In this document: piece by piece, positions 43,522-51,485 of the stretch
Layout: each line of letters starts with the position of its first letter
How positions within the stretch are numbered: the first letter of the stretch is position 1
Assembly (NCBI RefSeq): GCF_005954645.2
Contig: NZ_CP040695.2
Coordinates: forward strand, 4,154,001 to 4,218,000
Source of the DNA: Nocardioides sp. S-1144
GTDB taxonomy: Bacteria > Actinomycetota > Actinomycetes > Propionibacteriales > Nocardioidaceae
Length of the DNA stretch: 64,000 nt
Direction: 5' to 3'
Notes under the pieces: generated by a model
What the model was told of the DNA's origin: nothing
The model's database searches: none
What the model saw: only the letters and a program-made list of their open reading frames with translations
Position numbers and translations under genes: made by a program

Positions 43522-44016
43522 TCAGAGCACGACCCAGGGCGTGGTCAGGGTGCCGGCGACGAACCGGGCCGGGCCCGCGGCGACGTCGTCGAAGCGGAAG
43601 AAGCCGGACGGGTCCACCCCGGCCGCGGTCTCGGCGCCGTCGGCGCGGCGCAGCAGCACCACGGTGGCCACGACCACGTCGCCGCCCGCACCCACGACCT
43701 GGCCCAGCACGGTGTCGCCGTCGACCTCGAGCTCGAGGACGACGTCGCCGTTGCCGTAGGAGAGCGTGCGGACGGCGTCCAGGACGCCGGCCGAGCGGAC
43801 GGCGCCGGCCTCGAGGGCGGAGTCGTGGAGCAGGTCGGCCAGCTCGGCGTCGACGGTGCGCCAGGTGAAGGCGGCGCGGGCCGCCTCGCGGCGCCCGTCG
43901 GTCACGGCGGCCTCCTCGGCGACGGCGCGCCCGAGCTCGGCGAGCAGCGCGTCGTCGGCGAGGCCGTCGGGCCCGTCGAGCCCGTCGGGGCCGGGGGTGC
44001 GGTCATCGGGACTCAT
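43522..44016 (-). CDS. Sigma-factor-associated conserved protein
   Basis: 164 residues, no signal peptide or membrane helix. An acidic N terminus leads to AAFTWRTVDAELADLLHDSA, a motif I have seen in small actinobacterial proteins encoded next to sigma factors. The C terminus reads DPSGFFRFDDVAAGPARF, resembling the last strands of a carboxypeptidase-regulatory-like beta domain. The ATG overlaps the sigma factor stop (ATGA), so it is likely a co-regulator, perhaps an anti-sigma-like partner; this is inference from position. Confidence 0.75.
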   Translation of the reverse strand: MSPDDRTPGPDGLDGPDGLADDALLAELGRAVAEEAAVTDGRREAARAAFTWRTVDAELADLLHDSALEAGAVRSAGVLDAVRTLSYGNGDVVLELEVDGDTVLGQVVGAGGDVVVATVVLLRRADGAETAAGVDPSGFFRFDDVAAGPARFVAGTLTTPWVVL

Positions 44017-44591
44017 GTCGGGACTCCTCCCAGGTCGCGCAGCGCGCGGGTCGCCCGCAGCTGGTCGAGGGCGCGGGCCCGGGTCGGGCCGATGCTCCCG
44101 ACCGGGATGCCGAGCCGGGCGCTGATCTCGGCGTAGGCGAGGGGCGGGTCGGTGAGCAGCAGGAGCAGCAGCTCCCGCCGGGCCGCCGGGAGCTCGGCCA
44201 GGCCCTCGCGGAGCGCCTGGCGGCGCTCGAGGGCGAGCAGGTCGTCGCCGGCGACGTCGTCGGTGGCGACGTCGAGGGTGTGGTCCTCCTGGGGGTCCGC
44301 GACACGGGTGCGGCCCCGGGCGGCCAGCACCCGCAGGCACTCGTGGCGGGCCGTCGTCCGGATCCAGCCCGGGAGGGCGGCCGGCTCGCGCAGCTCGTGC
44401 AGGTGCTCGACCAGGCGCAGCCACACCGTCTGGCCGACGTCGTCGCCGTCGGCCTCGGAGAGCCGGTGCTGTCGGGCGATCGCCCCCACGAGGGGGAGGA
44501 ACCGGTCGACGATCGCGTTCCACGCATCCTGCTCACCGTCCTGGGCTGCCGAGACGAGGTCGGTCAGGGGGTAGGACGCGTCCACGCGCAT
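44013..44591 (-). CDS. RNA polymerase sigma factor (sigma-70 family, ECF-like)
   Basis: 192 residues. Region 2 has AIVDRFLPLVGAIARQHRLSEADGDDVGQ (split: RFLPLVGAIARQHRLS and DVGQTVWLRLVEHL) and ELREPAALPGWIRTTARHECLR. Region 4 has LPAARRELLLLLL and YAEISARLGIPVGSIGPTRARALDQLR. Lengths and lack of regions 1 and 3 fit an ECF-type factor. GAGGAGGT precedes the ATG, a near-perfect SD. It starts a two-gene operon close to the CHAT/subtilase pair. Confidence 0.9.
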   Translation of the reverse strand: MRVDASYPLTDLVSAAQDGEQDAWNAIVDRFLPLVGAIARQHRLSEADGDDVGQTVWLRLVEHLHELREPAALPGWIRTTARHECLRVLAARGRTRVADPQEDHTLDVATDDVAGDDLLALERRQALREGLAELPAARRELLLLLLTDPPLAYAEISARLGIPVGSIGPTRARALDQLRATRALRDLGGVPT

Positions 44592-44665
44592 CGACCTCCT
44601 CCGCTCGGCGTCATCAGGGCACCCAGCGGCATCGTCTCGCAGTCAGGAGCAGCGGGCCACCGTCC

Positions 44666-44702
44666 TGATACGTGCTGGACGACTTTCTGCCCCGGTGTAT
44701 CA
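44666..44702. promoter_or_regulatory. Inverted repeat TGATAC/GTATCA upstream of the sigma gene
   Basis: TGATAC (44666-44671) and GTATCA (44697-44702) are exact inverses 25 bp apart in the 181-bp divergent gap between the sigma factor gene and the 94-residue gene. It could be an operator or a pair of promoter elements. Nothing else stands out in this gap. Confidence 0.35.
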
Positions 44703-44772
44703 CGGGCACCGCCGACCGCTCCTCCCCTCGGACAGGCGACGAGGGACGTCGCCCCGACCGTGAGGACCGCCC

Positions 44773-45057
44773 ATGGCACACCACGAGACCCACGAGCGCA
44801 CCCGCATCATCCGCGAGGTGGAGGCCGTCGCCGTCGTCGACATGACCGGCCGCCTGCCCTGGAAGGCGAGCTGGGCGATGCACTTCGGCGACCGCGAGGG
44901 ACTCCTCGAGGCGCTGCGCGAGCGGTGGGAGCGGATGTGTGTCGTGCAGGGCGGGCCGGACGGGCACCAGCGGCTGCGGCGCACCCACGCCGGGATGCTC
45001 CGCATCCTCGACGCGCACGCGCCGGGCGCCACCGAGCCGCGGCGGCTGGCCGGCTGA
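44773..45057 (+). CDS. Small conserved-looking protein of unknown function
   Basis: 94 residues, charged and His/Arg-rich (MAHHETHERTRIIREVEAVAVVD) with a Trp-containing middle, LPWKASWAMHFGDREGLLEAL. Third-position GC bias supports coding. The helix GDREGLLEALRERWERM looks soluble. GGA lies nine bases before the ATG. No family recognised. Divergent from the sigma factor operon. Confidence 0.6.
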   Translation: MAHHETHERTRIIREVEAVAVVDMTGRLPWKASWAMHFGDREGLLEALRERWERMCVVQGGPDGHQRLRRTHAGMLRILDAHAPGATEPRRLAG

Positions 45058-45075
45058 GCCGGGCAGCGCCGCACC

Positions 45076-45114
45076 TGCGTGTCCCCGGGGTCGGGGGACC
45101 TCCGGGGACACGCA
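45076..45114. terminator. Hairpin terminator between convergent genes
   Basis: A perfect 13-bp stem, TGCGTGTCCCCGG (45076-45088) and its inverse CCGGGGACACGCA (45102-45114), with a 13-base loop that can pair further. It lies between the 94-residue gene and the convergent helR gene. Confidence 0.8.
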
Positions 45115-45120
45115 GCACCC

Positions 45121-47328
45121 TCAGCTGACGGTCGTGAGCAGCTGGGTCGCGCGGGTGAGGACGACGTACAGGGTCGAGCGGCCCGTGAGCGACTCCTCCT
45201 CGATCTCCTGCGGCCGGACGACGACGATCGCGTCGAACTCCAGCCCCTTGGTGTCGAGGCCGGTGAGGACGACGACGCGGTCCTCGCCCGACGGCGTGAC
45301 CGACGAGTCGACCGCCGCGCGGGCGCCGCGGGCGTCGTCGGCCAGCTCGGGCCACGAGGCCAGCCACGCGTTGACCTCGGACCGCCGCGCCACCGGGACC
45401 ACGACGCCGACCGTGCCGCCGACCTGGCCGGCCACCTCGACCACGGCCTCGCGCACCGAGGCCTCCAGCTCGGCGGCGCTGCCGGCCGGGCCGACCCGCC
45501 TCGGCTCGACGCCGGTGGAGCGGACCGCGGTGGGCAGGTCGACGTCGAGGCCGACCCGCTCGGCGTAGGCCGCGGCGAAGGCGTAGATCTCGGCCGAGTT
45601 GCGGTAGTTGGTCGAGAGGTGGAACTCGTGGATCTCCTTGCCGGCGAGCGCCTCGGCGCGTGCCTCGGCCGACTCGGCCGGGACCGGCCACGACGACTGG
45701 GCGGGGTCGCCGACGATCGTCCAGGACGCCGTGCGCCCGCGCCGGCCGACCATCCGCCACTGCATCGGCGTCAGGTCCTGCGCCTCGTCGATGAGGACGT
45801 GGGCGAACGGGTCGTCGTCGATGGAGTGCGTCGGCGCCGACCACGCGCGCCCGGACGGCGCGTACTCGCGGTCGGAGGCCGTCATCAGCTCCTGGATGTC
45901 GACGCCGCCCTCGATCAGCGAGATCGGGTCGTCGCGCTCGTCGTCGGTGCGGGCCGGGACGTCGCCCAGGGCGTAGCGCAGCTCGTCGAGCAGGGCGACG
46001 TCGGCGACCGAGAGGCCGCCGCCGGTCGGCGCGTCGCCGAGGCCGGCCCACGACTTGAGCAGCAGCCGCTGCTCCTCGGGCGTCACGACGCCCTCGCCGA
46101 CGCGGGCGAGCAGGTCGGGGTCGCGCAGCCAGCCGAGCACCTCCGGCGCGGTGACCGGCGGCCACCAGGCCAGCACGAAGTCGAGGAAGTCGTCGTTGCC
46201 GAGCATGTCGTCGTCGAAGGACTCCCGGCCCTGGTCGCGGCCGCGCTCGCTGCGCACCTGGCGCCACATCGCGTCGAGCAGCGTCGGCGTGACGCGCGGC
46301 AGCTGCCGGTTGCGGCGCCCCTGCGACATGATCTGGCGGCGCAGCCGCCCGAGCAGGCCGCGGTCCAGCACGATCGTGGTGTCGTACCAGAACACCCGGT
46401 ACGACGTCGGGCTGCCGGGCGCCTGCTGACGCGCCGCGCGGCGCATCAGCTCCGCCATCCGGACCGCGCCCTTGATGTCGGCCACCGCCGGCTCGTCGTG
46501 CCGGGTGGCGCGGACGCCGTCGACGACCTCACCGAGGGAGCGCAGGGCCACCGCGGTCTCGCCGAGCGAGGGCAGCACCCGCTCGATGTAGCGCATGAAC
46601 ACCCCGCTGGGGCCGACGACGAGGACGCCGCCGGACTCGTAGCGGCGCCGGTCGGTGTAGAGCAGGTACGCCGCGCGGTGCAGCGCGACGACGGTCTTGC
46701 CGACGCCCGGGCCGCCGGAGATGGTGGTGACCCCGCGGCTGGGCGCCCGGATCGCCTTGTCCTGCTCGGCCTGGATCGTGGCGACGATGGAGTGCATGGT
46801 GCGGTCGCGGGCCCGCGACAGCTGGGCCATCAGCGCGCCCTCACCGAGGATCGGCAGGTCCTCGGTGTTGCCCTCGGCGTCGAGGAGCTCGTCCTCGACG
46901 CTGGTCACCGTCGTGCCGGCCGAGCGCAGCACCCGGCGGCGGACGACGTCCTGCGGGGTGGCCGCGGTGGCCTGGTAGAACACCGCGGCCGCGGGCGCGC
47001 GCCAGTCGATGAGCAGGGAGTCGCGGTTCTCGTCGCGCAGGCCGATCCGGCCGACGTACCGGGGCTCGGGGTCGCGCTCGGGGCGCAGGTCGAGGCGCCC
47101 GAAGACCAGGCCCTCGTGCGCGGCGTCGAGCTGGGCGATCCGCTTGGCGGCCTGGAAGACCATCGCGTCGCGCTCGACGAGACCGCCCTCGTGGCCGAGG
47201 CGCCCGCGTTCGTGTCCTTCGCGGGCCAGCTGCTGCGCAGCCCTGCCCGCATCCTCGAGCTGGCGGTGAACGCGGTCCACGAACCGTTGTTCGCGCGCGA
47301 TCTCCTGCTCGACGAGCTCTTCTGTCAC
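45121..47328 (-). CDS. helR: HelR/HelD-type RNA polymerase recycling ATPase
   Basis: 735 residues of superfamily 1 (UvrD-like). N-terminal coiled coil (EQRFVDRVHRQLEDAGRAAQQL) followed by YVGRIGLRDENRDSLLIDWRAPAAAVFY, Walker A GGPGVGKTVVALHRAAYLL, Walker B HVLIDEAQDLTPMQW, LSTNYRNS and a final TRATQLLTT motif. The layout is that of actinobacterial HelD/HelR, which pulls stalled RNA polymerase off DNA and can relieve rifampicin inhibition, not of a processive repair helicase. GTG 47328 has GGAGGG nine bases upstream. Family is clear; the HelR name is by length and layout. Confidence 0.87.
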   Translation of the reverse strand: MTEELVEQEIAREQRFVDRVHRQLEDAGRAAQQLAREGHERGRLGHEGGLVERDAMVFQAAKRIAQLDAAHEGLVFGRLDLRPERDPEPRYVGRIGLRDENRDSLLIDWRAPAAAVFYQATAATPQDVVRRRVLRSAGTTVTSVEDELLDAEGNTEDLPILGEGALMAQLSRARDRTMHSIVATIQAEQDKAIRAPSRGVTTISGGPGVGKTVVALHRAAYLLYTDRRRYESGGVLVVGPSGVFMRYIERVLPSLGETAVALRSLGEVVDGVRATRHDEPAVADIKGAVRMAELMRRAARQQAPGSPTSYRVFWYDTTIVLDRGLLGRLRRQIMSQGRRNRQLPRVTPTLLDAMWRQVRSERGRDQGRESFDDDMLGNDDFLDFVLAWWPPVTAPEVLGWLRDPDLLARVGEGVVTPEEQRLLLKSWAGLGDAPTGGGLSVADVALLDELRYALGDVPARTDDERDDPISLIEGGVDIQELMTASDREYAPSGRAWSAPTHSIDDDPFAHVLIDEAQDLTPMQWRMVGRRGRTASWTIVGDPAQSSWPVPAESAEARAEALAGKEIHEFHLSTNYRNSAEIYAFAAAYAERVGLDVDLPTAVRSTGVEPRRVGPAGSAAELEASVREAVVEVAGQVGGTVGVVVPVARRSEVNAWLASWPELADDARGARAAVDSSVTPSGEDRVVVLTGLDTKGLEFDAIVVVRPQEIEEESLTGRSTLYVVLTRATQLLTTVS

Positions 47329-47434
47329 CGACTGCCCTCCACTGCCCCGAATCCGGCAAGTCGGCCAGTCTACAAACGATTCGGCGACCGTGGTGACCGG
47401 TTCACCCCGCAGGCGGACCGAGCGGCCCGGGTGG

Positions 47435-48214
47435 TCAGGACCGAGGGCGCGACAGGAACGCCTGCATCGCCTCGCGGGCGGCGTCGGAGCCGAAGAGCCG
47501 GGCCGACAGCTCGGCCATCTCGTCGGCGTCCGCCTCGATCCGGGCGAGCAGGTCGCGGGCGAGCAGCGCCTTGGTCTCGCGCAGCCCCTGGGGCGAGCCG
47601 GTGGCGAGCTCGGCGCACACCGCCTCGACCGCGGCGTCGAGGTCCTCGGCGGGGACGGCGCGGGTCACCAGGCCCATCGGGACCGCCTCGGCGCCGGTGA
47701 AGACGGCGCCGCTCAGGGCGGCGTAGGCCGCGGCGCGCGACGTCAGGCGGGGCAGGACGGTGAGGGAGATGATCGCCGGCGCCAGACCGAGCTTGACCTC
47801 GGTGAGCGCGAAGGTGGCGTCCTCGGCGGCCACGACCACGTCGGAGGCGGCGACCAGGCCGATGCCCCCGGCGCGGGCGGCCCCCCGGACCACCGTGACG
47901 ACCGGCTTCGACATGCCCACGACGAAGCGCTGCAGGTCGACGATCGCGCGGGTGCCGGCCGACATCCCCTCGGCGGCGGCCTCCGCGAGGTCGGCGCCGG
48001 AGCAGAAGACCCGCCCGCTCGAGACCAGCCGGACGACACGGACGTCCTCGTCGGCCTCGGCCCGCGCGAGCCGGTCGGCCAGCTCGGTCACCAGCCGGCG
48101 CGAGAGCGCGTTGCGGTTGTGCGGGGAGTCGAGGGTGACCGTCGCGACGGGGCCGTCCACGCGCAGGTGGACGAGCTCCTCGTGGACGGCGTCCGCGGCG
48201 GGTGTCGTGGCCAT
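47435..48214 (-). CDS. Enoyl-CoA hydratase/isomerase family protein
   Basis: 259 residues of the crotonase fold. Visible are VATVTLDSPHNRNALS, the oxyanion-hole strand FCSGADLAEAA, ARAGGIGLVAASDVVVAAEDATFALTEVKLGLAP (key words AGGIGL and DATFALTE) and a C-terminal FLSRPRS. Members hydrate enoyl-CoA or perform related CoA chemistry. CAGGAT ends seven bases before ATG 48214, favouring it over ATG 48223. Stands alone between helR and the divergent molybdopterin oxidoreductase gene. Confidence 0.9.
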   Translation of the reverse strand: MATTPAADAVHEELVHLRVDGPVATVTLDSPHNRNALSRRLVTELADRLARAEADEDVRVVRLVSSGRVFCSGADLAEAAAEGMSAGTRAIVDLQRFVVGMSKPVVTVVRGAARAGGIGLVAASDVVVAAEDATFALTEVKLGLAPAIISLTVLPRLTSRAAAYAALSGAVFTGAEAVPMGLVTRAVPAEDLDAAVEAVCAELATGSPQGLRETKALLARDLLARIEADADEMAELSARLFGSDAAREAMQAFLSRPRS

Positions 48215-48271
48215 GGCGGCCATCCTGCCGCACCCGGCGCCGCCCGCACCGGGGGCGGCCCGGCGCCCGAC

Positions 48272-48299
48272 CCATCCGGAACACCCGTCGGCAACGAAC
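48272..48299 (+). promoter_or_regulatory. SigK-type promoter candidate for the molybdopterin oxidoreductase gene
   Basis: CCATCC (48272-48277) and ACGAAC (48294-48299) are separated by 16 bp, close to the CCATCC/CCGAAT elements described for mycobacterial SigK. It lies just upstream of ATG 48307. The sigK gene is 2.5 kb downstream. Confidence 0.5.
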
Positions 48300-48306
48300 A
48301 CCGCTC

Positions 48307-50001
48307 ATGGCCACCTCCCGTCCCACCCGTCGTCTGTACGCCCTCTTCGGCCTGATCTCGACCCTGGTCGGGATGGGGGTGGGCCACCTCACGGCGTCCC
48401 TGCTCACGCCGGACTCGTCCCCGGTGCTGGCCGTCGGCTCCGGGGTGATCGACCGGACGCCGGTCTCGCTCAAGGAGTGGGCGATCAAGAACTTCGAGTC
48501 CGACGGGTTCAGCATCGGCCCGATCGACTTCGCGGCCCGCAACTACGACAAGATCGTGCTCGTCGGCTCGGTGTTCGTCGGCGTGCTCGTGCTCGCCCTG
48601 GTCGCGGGCCTGCTGGCCCGCCGCAGCTTCGCGCTCGGCGCCGGCCTGCTCGTCGTCCTGGTCGCCGTGGCCGCGGGCGCTGTGCTGACCCGCCCGATCG
48701 TCGAACCGCTGGACGTCGTCCCGAGCATCCTGACCGCGCTCGCCGGCGTCGGCGCCCTGTGGTGGCTGCAGCGCACCGCGCTCGGCCTGCCGCTCGACCC
48801 CCGCGCCCGCTCGAGCGTCGAGGTCGCCAAGGCCGAGGGCGCCCGCGCCGCGGCCGCCGACCGCACCGGTGAGCCCACCGTCGACCGGCTCTCCGAGGGC
48901 CACGTCGACGCCCCGGCCGACGCCGACACCCGGCCCAGCCGGCGCGGCGTGCTCGTCGTCGCCGCCGTGCTGACGGCGTCCGCCGCCGTGCTCGGCGGCG
49001 CGGGTCGCTGGATCATCGGCCTGCGCGGTCGCCCCGAGGACATCGCGCTCCCCGAGCCCACCGCGGGCGGCGCCCTGAAGCCGCTGCCCGAGGGACTCGA
49101 GGCGCGGATCAAGGGCATCACGCCCCTGCAGGTCGCCAACGGCGACTTCTACCGCGTGGACACCCGCCTCGACACCCCCGTCGTCTCCTCCGACGACTGG
49201 ACCCTCACCGTCGACGGCGACGTCGAGAACGAGCTCACCATCACCTTCGAGGAGCTCCTCGACATGCCGATGGTCGAGCGCGACATCACCCTGACCTGCG
49301 TCTCCAACAGCGTCGGCGGCAAGTACGTCGGCGGCGCGCGCTGGCTCGGCGTCCCGCTGATGGACATCCTCGACAAGGCCGGCATCGGCCGCGGCGCGGA
49401 CCAGATGATCGCCACCGACTTCGACGGCATGACGATCGGCACCCCGATCGACCTGCTGCGCGACGGCCGCGAGCCGCTGCTGTGCGTGGGCATGAACGGC
49501 GAGCCGCTGCCGCGCGAGCACGGGTTCCCCGTCCGCGTCGTCGTCCCCGGCCTCTACGGCTTCATCAGCGCGACCAAGTGGGTCACCCGGCTCACCATGA
49601 CGACCTACGCCGACACCGAGTCGTACTGGACCGAGCGCAGCTGGGACACCCGGGCCCCGATCAAGCCGTCGGCGCGCATCGACACGCCCCGCGCGCTCAC
49701 CACCGTCGACGCCGGCAAGGTCAACGTCGGCGGCGTCGCGTGGGCCCAGGACAACGGCGGCGTGATGAAGGTGCAGGTCAAGGTCGACGGCGGCGACTGG
49801 GCCGACGCCCAGCTCGGCCCGGACGTGAACAACGTCTACTGGCGCCAGTGGTTCCGCGAGATCGAGGTCGAGGGCGGCCAGCACACCATCTCCGCGCGCG
49901 TCGTCGACGGCGACGGCGAGCTGCAGACCGACGTCAAGGCCGCGCCGTTCCCCGGTGGCTCGAGCGGCATCCACTCGTTCTTCTTCACCGCGGCCTCCTA
50001 G
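48307..50001 (+). CDS. Membrane-anchored molybdopterin-dependent oxidoreductase (sulfite oxidase family)
   Basis: 564 residues. Five predicted membrane helices in the first 240 residues are followed by a large extracytoplasmic catalytic domain of the sulfite-oxidase/YedY type. The Mo-ligating cysteine is Cys331 in TLTCVSNSVGGKYVGGARW, and the sequence continues MNGEPLPREHGFPVRVVVPG and GFISATKWVTRL. A C-terminal Mo-co dimerisation-like beta domain ends the protein. The function is probably methionine-sulfoxide or related oxidoreduction in the envelope, though the substrate is inferred only from relatives. Confidence 0.9.
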   Translation: MATSRPTRRLYALFGLISTLVGMGVGHLTASLLTPDSSPVLAVGSGVIDRTPVSLKEWAIKNFESDGFSIGPIDFAARNYDKIVLVGSVFVGVLVLALVAGLLARRSFALGAGLLVVLVAVAAGAVLTRPIVEPLDVVPSILTALAGVGALWWLQRTALGLPLDPRARSSVEVAKAEGARAAAADRTGEPTVDRLSEGHVDAPADADTRPSRRGVLVVAAVLTASAAVLGGAGRWIIGLRGRPEDIALPEPTAGGALKPLPEGLEARIKGITPLQVANGDFYRVDTRLDTPVVSSDDWTLTVDGDVENELTITFEELLDMPMVERDITLTCVSNSVGGKYVGGARWLGVPLMDILDKAGIGRGADQMIATDFDGMTIGTPIDLLRDGREPLLCVGMNGEPLPREHGFPVRVVVPGLYGFISATKWVTRLTMTTYADTESYWTERSWDTRAPIKPSARIDTPRALTTVDAGKVNVGGVAWAQDNGGVMKVQVKVDGGDWADAQLGPDVNNVYWRQWFREIEVEGGQHTISARVVDGDGELQTDVKAAPFPGGSSGIHSFFFTAAS

Positions 50002-50043
50002 CGCCGGCTCGCGGAAAAACCTGCAAATCAGTTCCCATCCGGG

Positions 50044-50070
50044 CAATCCGCCCGGGGCCCGTCACCGAAT
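50044..50070 (+). promoter_or_regulatory. SigK-type promoter candidate for the fasciclin gene
   Basis: CAATCC (50044-50049) and CCGAAT (50065-50070) are 15 bp apart, 37 bp upstream of ATG 50107. The -10 matches the reported mycobacterial SigK element exactly and the -35 at five of six positions, with spacing one base short. A CCATCC at 50035-50040 is too far away (24 bp). Confidence 0.5.
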
Positions 50071-50106
50071 CACTCACGTCATTCACTCAACGGAAGGTCC
50101 CACCCG

Positions 50107-50832
50107 ATGAAGCTCCAGACCCTCCGCCGCGGCACTGCCGCTGCGGCCGTGCTCACCCTCTCGATCTCCCTCGCCGCCTGCGGCTCGGAGGACGACTCCT
50201 CCGACGACAACGCCGGCGACACCAGCTCGGCTCCGGCCGACACCGAGTCGGAGGCCCCGCCCGCCGAGGACACCCCGTCCGAGGACACCGGCACCGAGGA
50301 GAGCGGCGAGTTCGACGCCGTCTTCGGCCCGGCCTGCAGCTCGCTGCCCGCCGACGGTGAGCCCGGCTCGCTGACCGGCATGGTCGTCGACCCGGTGGCC
50401 ACCGCCGCCGGCACCAACCCGCTGCTCAAGACCCTCGTCGCCGCCGTCGGCGCCGTCGACGGTCTCGCCGGCACCCTGAACGACGCCCCGGCCCTGACCG
50501 TGTTCGCCCCGACCGACGACGCCTTCGCCGCGGTCGACCCGGCGACGCTGCAGAGCCTGCTCGACGGCGCCAAGGCCGACGGTGCGCAGAGCGACCTCGC
50601 GACGATCCTGTCGCACCACGTGCTCGGCGAGAACCTCGACCCGGCCGGCATCGTGGGCGAGCAGCCCACCCTGATCGGCGACAACCTGACGGTCTCCGGT
50701 GACCCCGAGTCCGGCATGACCGTCTCCGACGGCAAGGTCGAGGCCAAGGTCCTCTGCGGCGGCATCCCGACGGCCAACGCCACGGTCTACGTGATCGACT
50801 CGGTGCTGACCAACGCCATGCCGACCTCCTGA
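50107..50832 (+). CDS. Fasciclin-domain lipoprotein (MPT70/MPT83-like)
   Basis: 241 residues. Signal peptide with lipobox SLAAC (Cys25), an acidic Ser/Glu-rich linker (about 26-70), then one fasciclin (FAS1) domain with NDAPALTVFAPTDDAFAAV and ILSHHVLGENLD, ending in VYVIDSVLTNAMP. In M. tuberculosis the fasciclin antigens MPT70 and MPT83 are controlled by SigK. Here the fasciclin gene is next to sigK itself, 38 bp upstream. GGAAGG precedes the ATG at a slightly long distance. Confidence 0.92.
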   Translation: MKLQTLRRGTAAAAVLTLSISLAACGSEDDSSDDNAGDTSSAPADTESEAPPAEDTPSEDTGTEESGEFDAVFGPACSSLPADGEPGSLTGMVVDPVATAAGTNPLLKTLVAAVGAVDGLAGTLNDAPALTVFAPTDDAFAAVDPATLQSLLDGAKADGAQSDLATILSHHVLGENLDPAGIVGEQPTLIGDNLTVSGDPESGMTVSDGKVEAKVLCGGIPTANATVYVIDSVLTNAMPTS

Positions 50833-50870
50833 TCAGCTCACCTCTCGACTGACAGGGCAAGATCAGCTCC

Positions 50871-51485
50871 ATGAACCGGCTCACGCCAGCCTCCGACGGC
50901 ACCCCGCTCCGCGGGGTGCCGTCCGGCGGCCCGGCCCCAGGTGACGTCCTCAGCGACCTGCTCCGACGCTCGGCCAAGGGCGACCAGCAGGCCTTCGCGC
51001 AGCTCTACGACGCGACGTCCGCGCGGGTCTACGGGCTGGCGGTGCGCGTGGTGCGAGACCCCGCCCAGGCCGAGGAGGTCGCCCAGGAGGCGTTCCTCGA
51101 GGTCTGGCGGACCTCGTCCCGGTTCGACCCTGATCGCGGGAGTGCCCTCTCCTGGCTGATGACCATCTGCCACCGCAAGGCGGTCGACCGGGTCCGCTCG
51201 GCCGAGGCCTCCTCGCGGCGCGACACCTCGTACAACCAGCACAACCAGGCGATCGACCACGACACGACCGCCGACGCGGCCCAGGCCTCCATGGAGGCGC
51301 GACGGGTCCGCGACGCACTGACCGGGCTCACCGAGGTCCAGCGCGAGGCCATCGAGCTCGCGTACTTCGGGGGCTACACGCACACAGAAGTCGCCGGCAT
51401 GCTCGACCTCCCGGTCGGGACGGCGAAGACACGGATCCGCGACGGCCTCATCCGCCTGCGCGACAAGATGGGGGTGGGCTCATGA
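50871..51485 (+). CDS. sigK: ECF sigma factor SigK
   Basis: 204 residues. Region 2: QAFAQLYDATSARVYGLAVRV, DPAQAEEVAQEAFLEVWR. Region 4: LTEVQREAIELAYFGGYTHTEVAGMLDLP (split: VQREAIELAYFGGYTH and VAGMLDLPVGTAKTRIRDG). Its neighbours, an HxxxCxxC anti-sigma factor, an FAD amine-oxidase/DUF1365 protein, a cyclopropane-synthase-type methyltransferase and DUF1295, are the same set found beside sigK in M. tuberculosis (Rv0445c region). The stop overlaps the rskA start (ATGA). Confidence 0.92.
   Translation: MNRLTPASDGTPLRGVPSGGPAPGDVLSDLLRRSAKGDQQAFAQLYDATSARVYGLAVRVVRDPAQAEEVAQEAFLEVWRTSSRFDPDRGSALSWLMTICHRKAVDRVRSAEASSRRDTSYNQHNQAIDHDTTADAAQASMEARRVRDALTGLTEVQREAIELAYFGGYTHTEVAGMLDLPVGTAKTRIRDGLIRLRDKMGVGS

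Noticed and set aside
50035..50040. CCATCC as the -35 of the fasciclin promoter
   Set aside because: It is 24 bp from CCGAAT, too far for a sigma factor. CAATCC at 50044 fits better.
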